From CAZRWD01 sp964603785 (GTDB lineage Bacteria; Fermentibacterota; Fermentibacteria; Fermentibacterales; Fermentibacteraceae), in assembly GCA_964603785.1 (NCBI GenBank), contig CAZRWD010000006.1, forward strand, positions 1 to 64,000: a stretch of 64,000 nucleotides of DNA, given 5' to 3'. Under the pieces are notes generated by a model. The model made no database searches, was not told where the DNA came from, and saw only the letters and a program-made list of their open reading frames with translations. Shown in pieces: positions 1-8,189 of the stretch. The position numbers and the translations under genes were made by a program. Positions within the stretch are counted from its first letter, which is position 1; each line of letters starts with the position of its first letter.

Positions 1-23
1 CCTGGAGGAGTCGGGGGACTGAG

Positions 24-1454
24 GTGAGGTGCATCAAGGGGGGCCTTCTCTCCTTGGGCCTGGCCCTGCCGGTCATGGCCGAGGACGGACCGCCTGCGCT
101 GATGTGGGTTGTAGAGCCACCGGACTGGATCCACGAGATACACCACATTGGCGAGTCGCAGTCTGGAGGCTTCATTGCAGCCACAGTCACCGCCCTTCCT
201 CACAAGCCTGTCGTCCGTTTCGACGAGAATGGCAATGTGCTCTGGGAAGGCGGCATGTGCGGCATCGGCTTCGCCTACTGGGTCGAAGAACTACCTGACG
301 GCAACATCGTCGCTACTGGATGGGGGACCGATCCTGAGCAAACGGTGTCCGGCCTGTGGATCACAAAGGTAACGGCAGATGGAGATCCACTCTGGTACAG
401 GGTGTACTGGCTGACATCACAGGATAGACTATCAGTAGAAGGGCGATGCATTACTGTTCTGCCTGATGGTGGATTCGCAGTTTGCGGTCACGTGAGAAAC
501 TACGATCCGTGGCTGCTCCGGACCGACTCGCAGGGCGACACGCTCTGGACCCGGGTGTGGGAGCCCGGCTGGGCAAGGGCTCGCCGTGTGGTCTACCACG
601 ACGGGGGCCTGGTCATGTTCGTGGACGGCGGTCAAGGATACGGACCTCTGCTCATCCGCTACGACCTTGACGGCAACCTCGAGTGGGTGTCGGACTTCAC
701 GGGGGAGTTCTCGACCGGGGTCGAGTGGGCGGGATCGCTCTGCACGAGCTCCACAGGATTCACATTCGTGACTGGTCCCTGGTCCTGGATCTGTCATACC
801 GACTGGTCTGGAGAGGAGCAGTGGAGTCAGGAGATTGTCGGGACTTCCGGTCGGATGGGGTACTCTGTCAGCCCGACGATGGATGGAGGTTATGTTTTTA
901 GTGGAAAGGGGGGGTACTGGGGTCCTCCCTTTACTGTCGACATCCATTCCGCCCCGGCAGATACCGGAACGACCTATGACGGCTGGCTCGTAAAGATGGA
1001 CTCACTGGGCAATGATGAGTGGCATGTCTTCAACAGTATCGGAGCACGGGCCAACTACTTCAACTGCGTGCAGCAACTCTCGCAGGGCGGCTACATCGTC
1101 GCGGGACAGATCTGGGATACCGTCCATTCCGACTGGAACGGCTACCTGCTGCGGTACGCCCCCGAGACCGGGATCGAGAGTGGTGACGCCACCGAACCCG
1201 GCCTTGTTCTCCATCCCTCCAGCAATCCGTTCAGCTCATTCGTTACGATCAGCTGTGCGGGTAACGCTCTCCCTGGCCAGCTCATGGTCTACGACATCAC
1301 GGGGCGGCTGATCCGGAGCCTTCCCGACCGCGAGGGCTCTTCATTCACCTGGGACGGGCGGGATGCTTCTGGTGGGCAGGTCCCCGTCGGCACCTACCTG
1401 ATCCAGGGTGCAGTCGATGGGCGGGTTTCGTCGATCCGGGTGGTCAGGCTCTAA
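24..1454 (+). CDS. Exported beta-propeller-like surface protein with C-terminal sorting domain
   Basis: 476 residues from a GTG start, with a signal peptide (basic start, hydrophobic core, cleavage after about VMA at residue 19). The body has repeated blade-like segments such as WLVKMDSLGNDEW and GGYIVAGQI, resembling the delta-60/PQQ-like repeats of exported beta-propellers. The last 80 or so residues (NPFSSFVTISC, then VYDITGRLIRSL, VGTYLIQ) are a FlgD-like/Por secretion C-terminal sorting domain, which in the Bacteroidetes-type system directs export across the outer membrane and is then removed. No catalytic motif was seen, so a surface or secreted structural or binding role is inferred. 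The upstream gene lies outside the window, so operon membership is unknown. Confidence 0.75.
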   Translation: MRCIKGGLLSLGLALPVMAEDGPPALMWVVEPPDWIHEIHHIGESQSGGFIAATVTALPHKPVVRFDENGNVLWEGGMCGIGFAYWVEELPDGNIVATGWGTDPEQTVSGLWITKVTADGDPLWYRVYWLTSQDRLSVEGRCITVLPDGGFAVCGHVRNYDPWLLRTDSQGDTLWTRVWEPGWARARRVVYHDGGLVMFVDGGQGYGPLLIRYDLDGNLEWVSDFTGEFSTGVEWAGSLCTSSTGFTFVTGPWSWICHTDWSGEEQWSQEIVGTSGRMGYSVSPTMDGGYVFSGKGGYWGPPFTVDIHSAPADTGTTYDGWLVKMDSLGNDEWHVFNSIGARANYFNCVQQLSQGGYIVAGQIWDTVHSDWNGYLLRYAPETGIESGDATEPGLVLHPSSNPFSSFVTISCAGNALPGQLMVYDITGRLIRSLPDREGSSFTWDGRDASGGQVPVGTYLIQGAVDGRVSSIRVVRL

Positions 1455-1617
1455 GCAGGTCCGGATCCACTCCTGTTCCATTCGCCTCTGGGATGTACTT
1501 CCCCGCCCAGGAGAGGGCTTCCAGAGCCACAGTGCTGAGGCCCCGGTTCTGCCTACGCCCCGATAAGGTCGTAGACCTCGGCCGGCAAGCTAGACTGTAT
1601 TGGCGAGCCGTCGCGTC

Positions 1618-1646
1618 TGGACAACACCTGATTGATATTGTACAAT
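1618..1646 (+). promoter_or_regulatory. Predicted promoter of yefM-yoeB
   Basis: TGGACA at 1618-1623 and TACAAT at 1641-1646 are separated by 17 nt, a good housekeeping-sigma match. The -10 box lies inside the TGTACA palindromes, so a repressor bound there would block initiation. Prediction from sequence only. Confidence 0.6.
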
Positions 1647-1658
1647 ATTTCTGTACAA
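1638..1658. promoter_or_regulatory. YefM-type operator: paired TGTACA palindromes
   Basis: TTGTACA (1638-1644), a 7-nt spacer, then TGTACAA (1652-1658). Each half carries the TGTACA core known from YefM-YoeB operators, and the two cores are 13 bp apart centre to centre. The site overlaps the predicted -10 box 15 bp before the antitoxin gene, fitting autorepression by YefM or the YefM-YoeB complex. Confidence 0.75.
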
Positions 1659-1673
1659 GATTGGTGGTGCGAA

Positions 1674-1955
1674 ATGACGGTCACGACATATTCCGATGCG
1701 AGAGCCAAGCTGGCTGCGCTCTGTGATCTTGTCGCCTCCTCCAGGGAGCCGGTGATCATCAGGCGCAGGTCGGCCGAGGACGTGGCCCTGGTCTCCGCGG
1801 CGGAGCTCTCCAGCCTCATGGAAACGGCTCATCTGCTTCGCTCTCCAAGGAACGCCAGGCGGCTCCTCGAGGCTCTCCAGCGCGCTCTATCGAACGACCT
1901 GCCTCCGATGTCCCTGGAATCGCTCCGGGAGAAGACCGGCCTTGCCGAAGGGTAA
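1674..1955 (+). CDS. yefM: YefM/Phd-family antitoxin
   Basis: 93 residues from ATG 1674. An upstream in-frame start would place the operator inside the gene, so the shorter form is preferred. The N-terminal half matches the Phd/YefM fold: MTVTTYSDARAKLAAL, then EPVIIRRRSAEDVALVSAAELSSL, the usual DNA-binding and dimerising part. The C-terminal tail (LESLREKTGLAEG) would wrap and neutralise the toxin. The gene overlaps the downstream yoeB-like gene by 14 bp, the usual antitoxin-first order, and sits behind a TGTACA palindromic operator. Type II toxin-antitoxin antitoxin and autorepressor. Confidence 0.85.
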   Translation: MTVTTYSDARAKLAALCDLVASSREPVIIRRRSAEDVALVSAAELSSLMETAHLLRSPRNARRLLEALQRALSNDLPPMSLESLREKTGLAEG

Positions 1956-2238
1956 GCCGCCTTGCAGAACCGAGGGGAACGAGCGGCTTGCAGTCTTCCA
2001 TCCCGAGTTCATCGAGGACCTCCAGCACTGGGTCGAGACAGAGCGCAAAGTCGCGCTGAGAGCGCTGGCGATCGTTCAGGCGGTTCTGCGGGATCCGTTC
2101 ACCGGGATAGGGAAGCCGGAGCCATTGAGGTACCTGGCCGAAGGAGCCTGGTCCCGCAGACTGACACAGGAGCACAGGTTCGTCTATCTCGTCCGCAAGG
2201 ACAGGATCGACTTCCTTCAGTGCCGGTACCACTACTGA
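1942..2238 (+). CDS. yoeB: YoeB-family mRNA interferase toxin
   Basis: About 84 residues align with YoeB, a ribosome-dependent mRNA endonuclease of the RelE fold. Visible motifs are HPEFIEDLQHWVETERK, DPFTGIGKPEPLRYLAEGAWSRRLTQEHR and the terminal CRYHY. The family residues are all present: the Glu of the E-H-R segment, the Arg of WSRR, and the C-terminal His-Tyr pair. The start is uncertain: TTG 1942 gives 98 residues and overlaps yefM by 14 bp, while homology begins near codon 15. The gene looks intact, so the pair is probably functional. Confidence 0.85.
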   Translation: MPKGKPPCRTEGNERLAVFHPEFIEDLQHWVETERKVALRALAIVQAVLRDPFTGIGKPEPLRYLAEGAWSRRLTQEHRFVYLVRKDRIDFLQCRYHY

Positions 2239-2422
2239 GGCAGTTCCGCCCGATCCAGCATCATCAGTGATGCAGTCCTCGTTGCGGAGCGGCCTCCACT
2301 TCCATGAGATGCTGATGCCCTTCACCGTCGCTCTACTTTCCGATAGAGCCACAGACCTCTGCGAGATGGGCTAAGTAGGGAATCAGGGTGTTCCATGTTT
2401 CCAGAAGCAGGGGCACCACGCT

Positions 2423-2731
2423 CATCTCCGCGGGACGCGGAGATGAGCAGCCCGACAGCACATTCGCCTGCGAATGTGCGAGAGGGCCGAACGAACATCT
2501 GCGCCTCGCGGAGATGAGCAGCCCGACAGCACATTCGCCTGCGAATGTGCGAGAGGGCCGANNNNNNNNNNNNNNNNNNNNNNNNNNNNNNNNNNNNNNN
2601 NNNNNNNNNNNNNNNNNNNNNNNNNNNNNNNNNNNNNNNNNNNNNNNNNNNNNNNNNNNNNCATCCGCGCCTCGCGGAGATGAGCGATCCGACAGCACAT
2701 TCGCCTGCGAATGTGCGGAAGGGATGCAACA
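2423..2731. repeat. Tandem double-hairpin palindromic repeats interrupted by an N gap
   Basis: Two units of about 71 bp (from 2423 and 2496) and a third after the gap (2662-2731). Each has a first hairpin with arms CATCTCCGCG / CGCGGAGATG, a linker containing CCCGACAG, then a second hairpin CACATTCGC-ct-GCGAATGTG. Stem bases vary slightly between units while the linker and second hairpin are constant. The array fills the intergenic space between yoeB and the small gene at 2944. I see no gene here. This is a REP/BIME-like interspersed palindromic element, and the true copy number is hidden by the gap. Confidence 0.8.
2562..2661. other. Assembly gap of exactly 100 N
   Basis: One hundred consecutive N, a conventional placeholder for a scaffold join of unknown length. 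It falls inside the palindromic repeats, which probably caused the assembly break. Linkage between the sequence left of 2562 and right of 2661 rests on scaffolding evidence not visible here. Confidence 0.98.
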
Positions 2732-2943
2732 GGTTCGGCACGAGTCGGGCCTGGGGCACCAGTGGGATATCTCGCACGCTGAAATCACAACGGAAACCGG
2801 CGCTGCCTGTATAGCGCGTTGTTCTGCACGCCTGCCGGCACACGCAGAGTCGCAAACGTGAACGAGGGCTTGTTCAAGCCGGGCTCCCCCCGGAATGTTC
2901 CCTGCCGATGGAACCGCAGCCTCCCGTCGGGAAGGAACGAAGC

Positions 2944-3246
2944 ATGGCCGCAGCGGAAATCATCAGGGACCTTCTCCAGGCTCGGCTCGAGCTGGTGGAC
3001 GACGAGGTTCTGGAGCAGTTCTGGTTCATCGACGGCGAGCACGTTGCCGCTACTATCGGCACGAAGGGCGGCGCCGTCTGCGGGCCGGTTCTCTACTACC
3101 GGATCACCGGAGACGACGCAGTAGAGATCCATGACCACGGCGGCAAGGTATGGTTCCGCTGGGAGCGGCTGTGCCTTGACGGTGGAACGCTGCTGCTCCT
3201 GTCCTGCGGAGGCAGACCGAAGGAGTTCTCGATCACCCGCCGATAG
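2944..3246 (+). CDS. Small hypothetical protein
   Basis: 100 residues from ATG 2944, chosen because GGAAGGA lies 7 nt upstream. An in-frame ATG 36 bp earlier has no such site. It starts with a short helix (MAAAEIIRDLLQARLELVDD) followed by alternating strand-like segments (FWFIDGEHVAATIG, GPVLYYRITGDDAVEIHDHGG, VWFRWERLCLDGGTLLLLSC). There is no signal peptide or membrane segment, and I recognise no family. Composition resembles the neighbouring genes. It stands alone between two palindromic repeat regions, so accessory status is possible. A strong hairpin follows the stop. Confidence 0.5.
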   Translation: MAAAEIIRDLLQARLELVDDEVLEQFWFIDGEHVAATIGTKGGAVCGPVLYYRITGDDAVEIHDHGGKVWFRWERLCLDGGTLLLLSCGGRPKEFSITRR

Positions 3247-3256
3247 GGTCCTTGCA

Positions 3257-3308
3257 GCAGTTGAGCAGCCACCTGACACAGGTGGCCTGCTCTGCCGCCT
3301 GCTGCTGT
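3257..3308. terminator. Large imperfect hairpin after the small gene
   Basis: CCACCTG / CAGGTGG around a 3-nt loop, extended outward by GAGCAG / CTGCTC and GCAGCAG / CTGCTGC with small internal loops. It begins about 10 bp after the stop at 3246. No T-run follows, so it could be a terminator, an mRNA-stabilising structure or another palindromic repeat. Confidence 0.45.
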
Positions 3309-3371
3309 CAGCTACTTCGTGTATCGCCGTGAACCCGGCTGTGACGCCGGGTCACCGCCTCGCCAGCCCCG

Positions 3372-3446
3372 TTGCTTCGCCCGGAGCGAAGCAAAGGAGC
3401 TGTCGGGGTCTCATTCCGGCGAGGCAGGAATGAGCGAAGGGAGTGG
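3372..3446. repeat. Second copy of the double-hairpin element, opposite orientation
   Basis: GCTTCG...CGAAGC hairpin, then a linker with CTGTCGGG, then CTCATTCC...GGAATGAG hairpin. CTGTCGGG is the reverse complement of the CCCGACAG linker in the array at 2423-2731, and the following CTCAT is shared. The stem sequences differ but still pair, suggesting one family with conserved architecture. The rest of 3247-3560 holds no convincing gene. Confidence 0.6.
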
Positions 3447-3560
3447 CGAAATCCTCCTCCTCGCGCTTCTCGCAAGACACCCGGCGACGAAGCCATGCGA
3501 GCGTCCTTTCCACTTGACACCGCCTCCTGCAAGATGCACATCCTCCTGGGGGTGACGGGG

Positions 3561-5381
3561 ATGTTCCGCTTCGCCTTCTGTGCCTCACTCGTCTTGTCTG
3601 CTGCATCAGCATCTGCCGACAGTGCGACCCAGAGCGACTGGTCGGGCGGCCCGGGAACGCCGGGGCCCGTTCTGACCTGGGGCAGTGACTACTCCTCGGA
3701 TTCAGGACCCTTATGGTTTGCGACTGTCGGATTCGCATGTCTTGCCGCCGGTGTCGAGCACATCGTCGACGAGGATTTCGACTTCGCCTATTCAATCTGC
3801 TCAGGGGATGTTGATGGCGACGGACTCATCGACGTGCTCGGGGCCGCCCGAAGCGCCGACGATATCGCCTGGTGGCAGAATGCCGGAGGCCAGGACACTG
3901 CATGGATTGAGCACACAGTCGATGGGTCGTTCGACGGAGCCGGTTCCGTCGGGGTCGATGACATCGATGGTGACGGCGACATCGATGTGCTGGGAGCCGC
4001 CTTCTACGCCGACGACATCGCCTGGTGGCAGAATGTCGACGGCCAGGGCACCACATGGATCGAGCACACGATCGACGGAGCGTTCGACTACGCCCATTCC
4101 GTGAGCTCCGATGACATCGATGGTGATGGCGACATCGACGTGCTGGGAGCCGCTTACTACGCCGACGATGTCGCCTGGTGGGAGAACGGCGACGGCCTGG
4201 GCACGACATGGATCGAGCATACCATCGATGGGGAGTTCAATGGCGCTCGTTCCGTATGCTCCGATGACATCGATGGCGATGGCGACATCGATGTGCTGGG
4301 AGCCGCCTTCTACGCCGACGAAGTAGTCTGGTGGGAGAACGTAGCTGGCCAGGGCACCACATGGATCGAGCACCAGGTAAGCGGGAGCTTCGACGGCGTA
4401 CAATCCATCCACACCGATGACATCGATGGCGACGGCGACATCGATGCAATGGGCGCGGCATCCACAGCCGACGATATCGCCTGGTGGGAGAACGGCGACG
4501 GCCTGGGCACGACATGGATCGAGCACACTGTCGACGGGGAGTTCGACTACGCCCATTCCATATACTCTGATGACATAGATGGTGATGGCGACATCGACCT
4601 GCTGGGCAGCTCATGGCACGCCCACGAAATCGCCTGGTGGGAGAACGGCGACGGCCTTGGCACGACATGGATCGAGCACACGGTGGCTGTGGATTTCAAG
4701 GGCGCCTGTTCCGCCTGCTCCGATGACATCGACGGCGATGGCGACATCGATGTGCTCGGGGCTGCCAATGGCGCAGGCGATATCTCCTGGTGGGATCTCT
4801 ACGGATATCCCGGAGAAGCTTATCTCGAGTCCAGCATCCTCGACACTGGCTGCGATCCGGACTGGGGCACACTGCTTTGGAGTGCTCAGACTCCTTCGGG
4901 CACCTCGGTCTCCTTCCAGGTCCGGGCTTCCGATGACTACACGCAGATGGGTGACTGGTCCGATACGATTGTCTCGCCGTGTGCTCTGGATGGCATTCTG
5001 GAGGACAACGCAAGCTACATCCAGTACCGCCTATTCCTGACGACGGCCGATCCCGACACGACGCCGACGCTTTTCGATGTGACGGTCACCTGGAACTCCC
5101 TGGGGCTCGGCGCCCCGGCGCCTTCCGGCTTCGAGCTCCTTCCAGTACATCCCAATCCCTGCGACGGGGCGGCGGCGATCGAGTTCGGCATTCCCTATGC
5201 GACCGAAGTCGAGCTTGTGGTGTTCGACATCTCGGGTCGGCGTGTTCGTGAGAATGCTTCCGCCGAGTACCAGCCGGGATGGCACACGGTGCAGCTCGAT
5301 ACGCTCCGTCCCGGCATCTACTTCATCAGGATTCAGGCAGAGGAGTTCCAGGAAACGCAGAGGTTCGTGGTGATCGAGTAG
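3561..5381 (+). CDS. Exported FG-GAP/VCBS-like repeat protein with sorting domain
   Basis: 606 residues from ATG 3561, the start of a clear signal peptide (MFRFAFCASLVLSAASASA). The central part is about seven copies of a 51-residue repeat with D-x-D-G-D-G-D-I-D-V-L-G-A-A (calcium-binding-like loop), then ADDIAWW-N, then TTWIEHT-DG. The coding period is exactly 153 bp over six successive copies (aspartate-rich loops at 3957, 4110, 4263, 4416, 4569, 4722). This is the FG-GAP/VCBS beta-propeller pattern. A linker domain and a C-terminal sorting domain follow (HPNPCDGAAAIEFGIP, VVFDISGRRV, RPGIYFIRI). Likely a calcium-stabilised surface propeller; no enzymatic motif seen. Confidence 0.85.
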   Translation: MFRFAFCASLVLSAASASADSATQSDWSGGPGTPGPVLTWGSDYSSDSGPLWFATVGFACLAAGVEHIVDEDFDFAYSICSGDVDGDGLIDVLGAARSADDIAWWQNAGGQDTAWIEHTVDGSFDGAGSVGVDDIDGDGDIDVLGAAFYADDIAWWQNVDGQGTTWIEHTIDGAFDYAHSVSSDDIDGDGDIDVLGAAYYADDVAWWENGDGLGTTWIEHTIDGEFNGARSVCSDDIDGDGDIDVLGAAFYADEVVWWENVAGQGTTWIEHQVSGSFDGVQSIHTDDIDGDGDIDAMGAASTADDIAWWENGDGLGTTWIEHTVDGEFDYAHSIYSDDIDGDGDIDLLGSSWHAHEIAWWENGDGLGTTWIEHTVAVDFKGACSACSDDIDGDGDIDVLGAANGAGDISWWDLYGYPGEAYLESSILDTGCDPDWGTLLWSAQTPSGTSVSFQVRASDDYTQMGDWSDTIVSPCALDGILEDNASYIQYRLFLTTADPDTTPTLFDVTVTWNSLGLGAPAPSGFELLPVHPNPCDGAAAIEFGIPYATEVELVVFDISGRRVRENASAEYQPGWHTVQLDTLRPGIYFIRIQAEEFQETQRFVVIE

Positions 5382-5530
5382 CGGAGCTCACGGACGAGTC
5401 TCCCCTCCCGGCATCAATCCAGTTCCATCCGCATCAGGGACGAACTCCAGCGGCCGGGTCGGACTTCCCGTGCTGCGAGGGCCGGGATGGCCGCTCACGC
5501 CTGATGCTCCGGGAGAGGCCGCGGGCCGTC

Positions 5531-6676
5531 TCACCCCTGTCTCGTGCTCCTGCCGCGAGCGAGCGCATCCCGGTAGAAGCCGTGCAGTATGCCTGCCACG
5601 ACACGTCGGCTGAACCTCGCCTCGATCCCGCATGCGATCGCCTCCGTGTCCAGCCCGTGCGACCCGTCGAGCAGACGGAGCATGCCCCCGGTGATCGCGG
5701 CGATGTCACCGACCTCGACCACAAGGCCCTCTCCCTCCCGGACCACGGCGGGGATCCCGCCGACTCGGGTGGTCAGGACGGGACATCCGCAGGCCATCGC
5801 CTCCATCAGCACGCAGCCGAATGTCTCGGCGCTGCTGGGGAACACGAATCCGGCCGACCTCCTCATGAGATCCGCCAGCTCCGTCTTGGAGAGGAATCCG
5901 TGGAAGACGAACGAGCCTTCGGGAAGAATCCTCCGTGCCGTCTCCTCCGAGGAAGCCCTGCCCCGTCCGTCGCCTGCGAGATGCAGAACGGCTCCGGGGC
6001 GGCTGCCGAGAACCCTGCCGAATGCCTCCAGGATGTCCGGGACGCGCTTCTGTTCGGAGAACCCCGACACATGGAGGAGGCCCTCCTCCCTGCGCGCGGA
6101 TCCGCCGGGGTGGAACACCGCCGGATCGTAGGAGTTGGGCAGCCATGCGGTCCGCGCATCAATGCCATAGGCCCCGAGGTCTCCGTCCGCATCCCTGTTC
6201 GAGCAGAGCACGATAGCGGCCTCCGGCATGGTCTTCCTGAACAGGGCCGCCTGCCTGGGGGTGACGGCCCTCCTCATGAAACCTGTCCAGTGCTGGCTGA
6301 TCACGTGCGGTACGCCGATGATCCGGGCTGCGGTCGAGGCATAGAAGCTGGACTCGTCCTGGCTGTGGATGATGTCCGGCCTGCCCCAGCGGATAAGGGC
6401 CTCCGCGAGATAACGGACCCACAGGAGCCCGAGGCGCGCCGACCTGTACGGGGAGCGGCGGCCGGAATGGATCGTTACGTCGAGGGTCTCAACCCCTTCG
6501 TCCGAGTACAATGCCCGGGAGGTGGGGGCGAATCCGTCCTCCTCCATCCGGAAGGCCAGCACCCTGACATCGTCGGTCTGAGCGGCGGCCATCACATGTT
6601 CCCGCACGAAGGCGCCGGAGACCGAGTCCTGGTTCTCCCTGGGCGGGTACCAGTACGGTACGAAGAGGATCTTCAT
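5531..6676 (-). CDS. GT4-family glycosyltransferase
   Basis: About 381 residues. The chosen start gives MKILFVPYWYPP, the usual N-terminus of these enzymes; an in-frame ATG 27 bp upstream would add nine residues. It has two Rossmann-like halves: an N-terminal acceptor half with DIIHSQDESSFYAS, and a C-terminal nucleotide-sugar half with the family signature AETFGCVLMEAMACGCPVL followed by TRVGGIPAVV. The E-x7-E motif of retaining GT-B enzymes is present. It probably transfers a sugar during surface polysaccharide or glycoconjugate synthesis; donor and acceptor cannot be read from sequence. It faces the gene at 3561 convergently and has no operon partners here. Confidence 0.85.
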   Translation of the reverse strand: MKILFVPYWYPPRENQDSVSGAFVREHVMAAAQTDDVRVLAFRMEEDGFAPTSRALYSDEGVETLDVTIHSGRRSPYRSARLGLLWVRYLAEALIRWGRPDIIHSQDESSFYASTAARIIGVPHVISQHWTGFMRRAVTPRQAALFRKTMPEAAIVLCSNRDADGDLGAYGIDARTAWLPNSYDPAVFHPGGSARREEGLLHVSGFSEQKRVPDILEAFGRVLGSRPGAVLHLAGDGRGRASSEETARRILPEGSFVFHGFLSKTELADLMRRSAGFVFPSSAETFGCVLMEAMACGCPVLTTRVGGIPAVVREGEGLVVEVGDIAAITGGMLRLLDGSHGLDTEAIACGIEARFSRRVVAGILHGFYRDALARGRSTRQG

Positions 6677-7014
6677 CCGCCCCAAGCCATCCTCTGAAGC
6701 CATTCACACAACCCCGGATCCTCGATGTCCGCCGAGCGGGCCACCCCGACCGCCCGTGCGAGACCACCACACATCGTTCCAGCATCTGCAAGATCGCTAT
6801 TCGAGGCTCAGCGATCAAGGCTCGGGCCCGTGTCCGTCCCGCGGGTGTGCGGCGGAAGCCCGCGGGAGATCCGATCCCCGCTTCCGGGGAGCCGCCCGGG
6901 CGACCGCCGCGGGGTTTCCGGTCGAGGTTCTGGGGATGATGATGCCCGCGAGGATCTGCTCTTGGACGAGGCGGGTTTCCCGGATCCACGACAGACCGCC
7001 TTCTGCACCGCTTC
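6677..7014. other. Intergenic region without a recognisable gene
   Basis: Divergent region between the glycosyltransferase and the first selenoprotein. Open frames here are short, lack plausible starts and have atypical codon use. Apart from the promoter listed next, I see no RNA structure or repeat I can support. Confidence 0.6.
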
Positions 7015-7043
7015 TTGCGATGGCCCTCCGGAGTATGTATAAC
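7015..7043 (+). promoter_or_regulatory. Predicted promoter of the first UxxC selenoprotein
   Basis: TTGCGA (7015-7020), a 17-nt spacer, then TATAAC (7038-7043), 35 bp before the GTG start. The ribosome site GGAAGGAGG follows at 7066-7074. The A/T-rich -10 box stands out in its GC-rich setting. Confidence 0.6.
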
Positions 7044-7078
7044 CGATCCCGGAGGTCGGTTGTGCGGAAGGAGGTCCC

Positions 7079-8083
7079 GTGAAGGGCTGGGTCGTTCTCG
7101 TTCTTGTGGCCGCCGTTGGCGTGGCCACGGCAGCCGAGAGGGTCGTTCTCTTCGAGGAGTACACTCAGACCGGTTGAGGCTCCTGCGGAAGCAGCTGGTC
7201 AGCTGTGAAATCCATGCTCAGCACCTATGTCGCAAACGGCGACGTCGCACCGCAGATCATCTTCTACAACGGGCCGGGTGCGTGCGCATACAACACGGCC
7301 CGCGACGCCCTGTACAACTGGGGCTACACGCCCACCTTCCAGGTCGACGGCGTGAGCCAGCAGATAGGATGGAGCCAGTCGGTTGTTCAGGGCTTCATCA
7401 ACACGAGACTCGCGGTGCCGAGTTACGTTGATATCGACGTGAACATGGTCGGTAACGCCTCCGGCGGGACGGCCTACTACACCGTGACCATCGAGCAGGC
7501 TCCGGGTGTCACCGGTGAGGTCAAGATCTGGTCGGCCATCCTCGAGAGTCATGAGATCGCCTCGTCTTCCTATGGCGTCTATGCCGGCCAGGAGCTCATG
7601 TGGGAGCCCAGGGCCTGGCCCATGGGTTCCTCCGGCACGGCCATCAGCATCACCGGCCCGTACCCTCAGACCATCAACGTCTCCGGCGCCTACACGCTAA
7701 ACCCTACGGCGCACACGTTCAACAACCTCGACGTGATCACCTACGTGCAGGCGAGCACCGGGAACCACGAGGTGCTCAACGCCCACTTCGTGGATCTGCC
7801 TGACACGGCAACGGGCGTCGAGGGTCCCTCCGGGGCCGAGATCGGTGCCATGTCCGTCGACGCATGGCCGAATCCCTCTTCGGGAAGTGTGAGCATAGGC
7901 ACGGTCATCCCGGGCGGGACATCGGGAACGGTCAGGATCTATGACATCCTCGGACGGGTGGTCCGGGAGCTCGATGCCCCCGGCGTATCGACCGTGGACA
8001 TGGCCGAACCCGGAGTGTACTTCGCCAGACTCGAGACATCGACCGGGACGGCCGCGTCCGCCCGGTTCACGATAGTCAGGTAG
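7079..8083 (+). CDS. Exported thioredoxin-like selenoprotein, UGSC motif (in-frame TGA at 7175-7177)
   Basis: 334 residues if TGA at codon 33 is read as selenocysteine; standard decoding stops after 32 residues. GTG 7079 follows GGAAGGAGG and begins a signal peptide ending near ATA-AE. The context is VVLFEEYTQTG-U-GSC-GSSWSAVK, matching the start of a thioredoxin-like (Omp28-like) domain where a CxxC is expected, so U33-G-S-C36 would be the redox pair. The frame continues through a beta-rich middle to a sorting domain (WPNPSSGSVSIG, RIYDILGRVVREL, PGVYFARLET). The same TGA is conserved in two downstream paralogues, and a SECIS-like hairpin follows it. Substrate unknown; thiol-disulfide or peroxide chemistry outside the cytoplasm is inferred. 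Confidence 0.88.
7175..7206 (+). promoter_or_regulatory. UGA and predicted bacterial SECIS hairpin, gene 1
   Basis: After TGA 7175-7177, 19 nt lead to a GGTC loop (7197-7200) closed by CAGCT / AGCTG plus an outer G-T pair. The E. coli fdhF SECIS has its GGU-containing loop at nearly the same distance. The hairpin uses the codons TCA and GCT, unusual in this GC-rich DNA yet identical in all three paralogues. Confidence 0.75.
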
Positions 8084-8098
8084 CCGGGCCTTCTCCAT

Positions 8099-8128
8099 GA
8101 GGCCGGGGACCCAGGGGTCCCCGGCCTC
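8099..8128. terminator. Perfect 14-bp hairpin after selenoprotein gene 1
   Basis: Arms GAGGCCGGGGACCC and GGGTCCCCGGCCTC around a 2-nt loop, 15 bp after the stop. There is no T-run, so it may be a weak or processed terminator separating the first and second paralogues. Confidence 0.6.
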
Positions 8129-8189
8129 ACTGGCGAACGGGCGGGTCAGGGACTCGCGAAAGCGTCAATCAGTCGAAAGGTGGTCGGAC

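Noticed and set aside
2423..2731. CRISPR array
   Set aside because: Units are palindromic and tandem with no unique spacers of constant length, and no cas gene is near.
3850..4790. Non-coding satellite or CRISPR-like repeat at 153-bp period
   Set aside because: The repeat is in frame within a signal-peptide-bearing gene and encodes Ca-binding-type VCBS blades.
6725..7082. Short plus-strand frames in the divergent intergenic region
   Set aside because: No ribosome site, atypical codon use and overlap with a predicted promoter.
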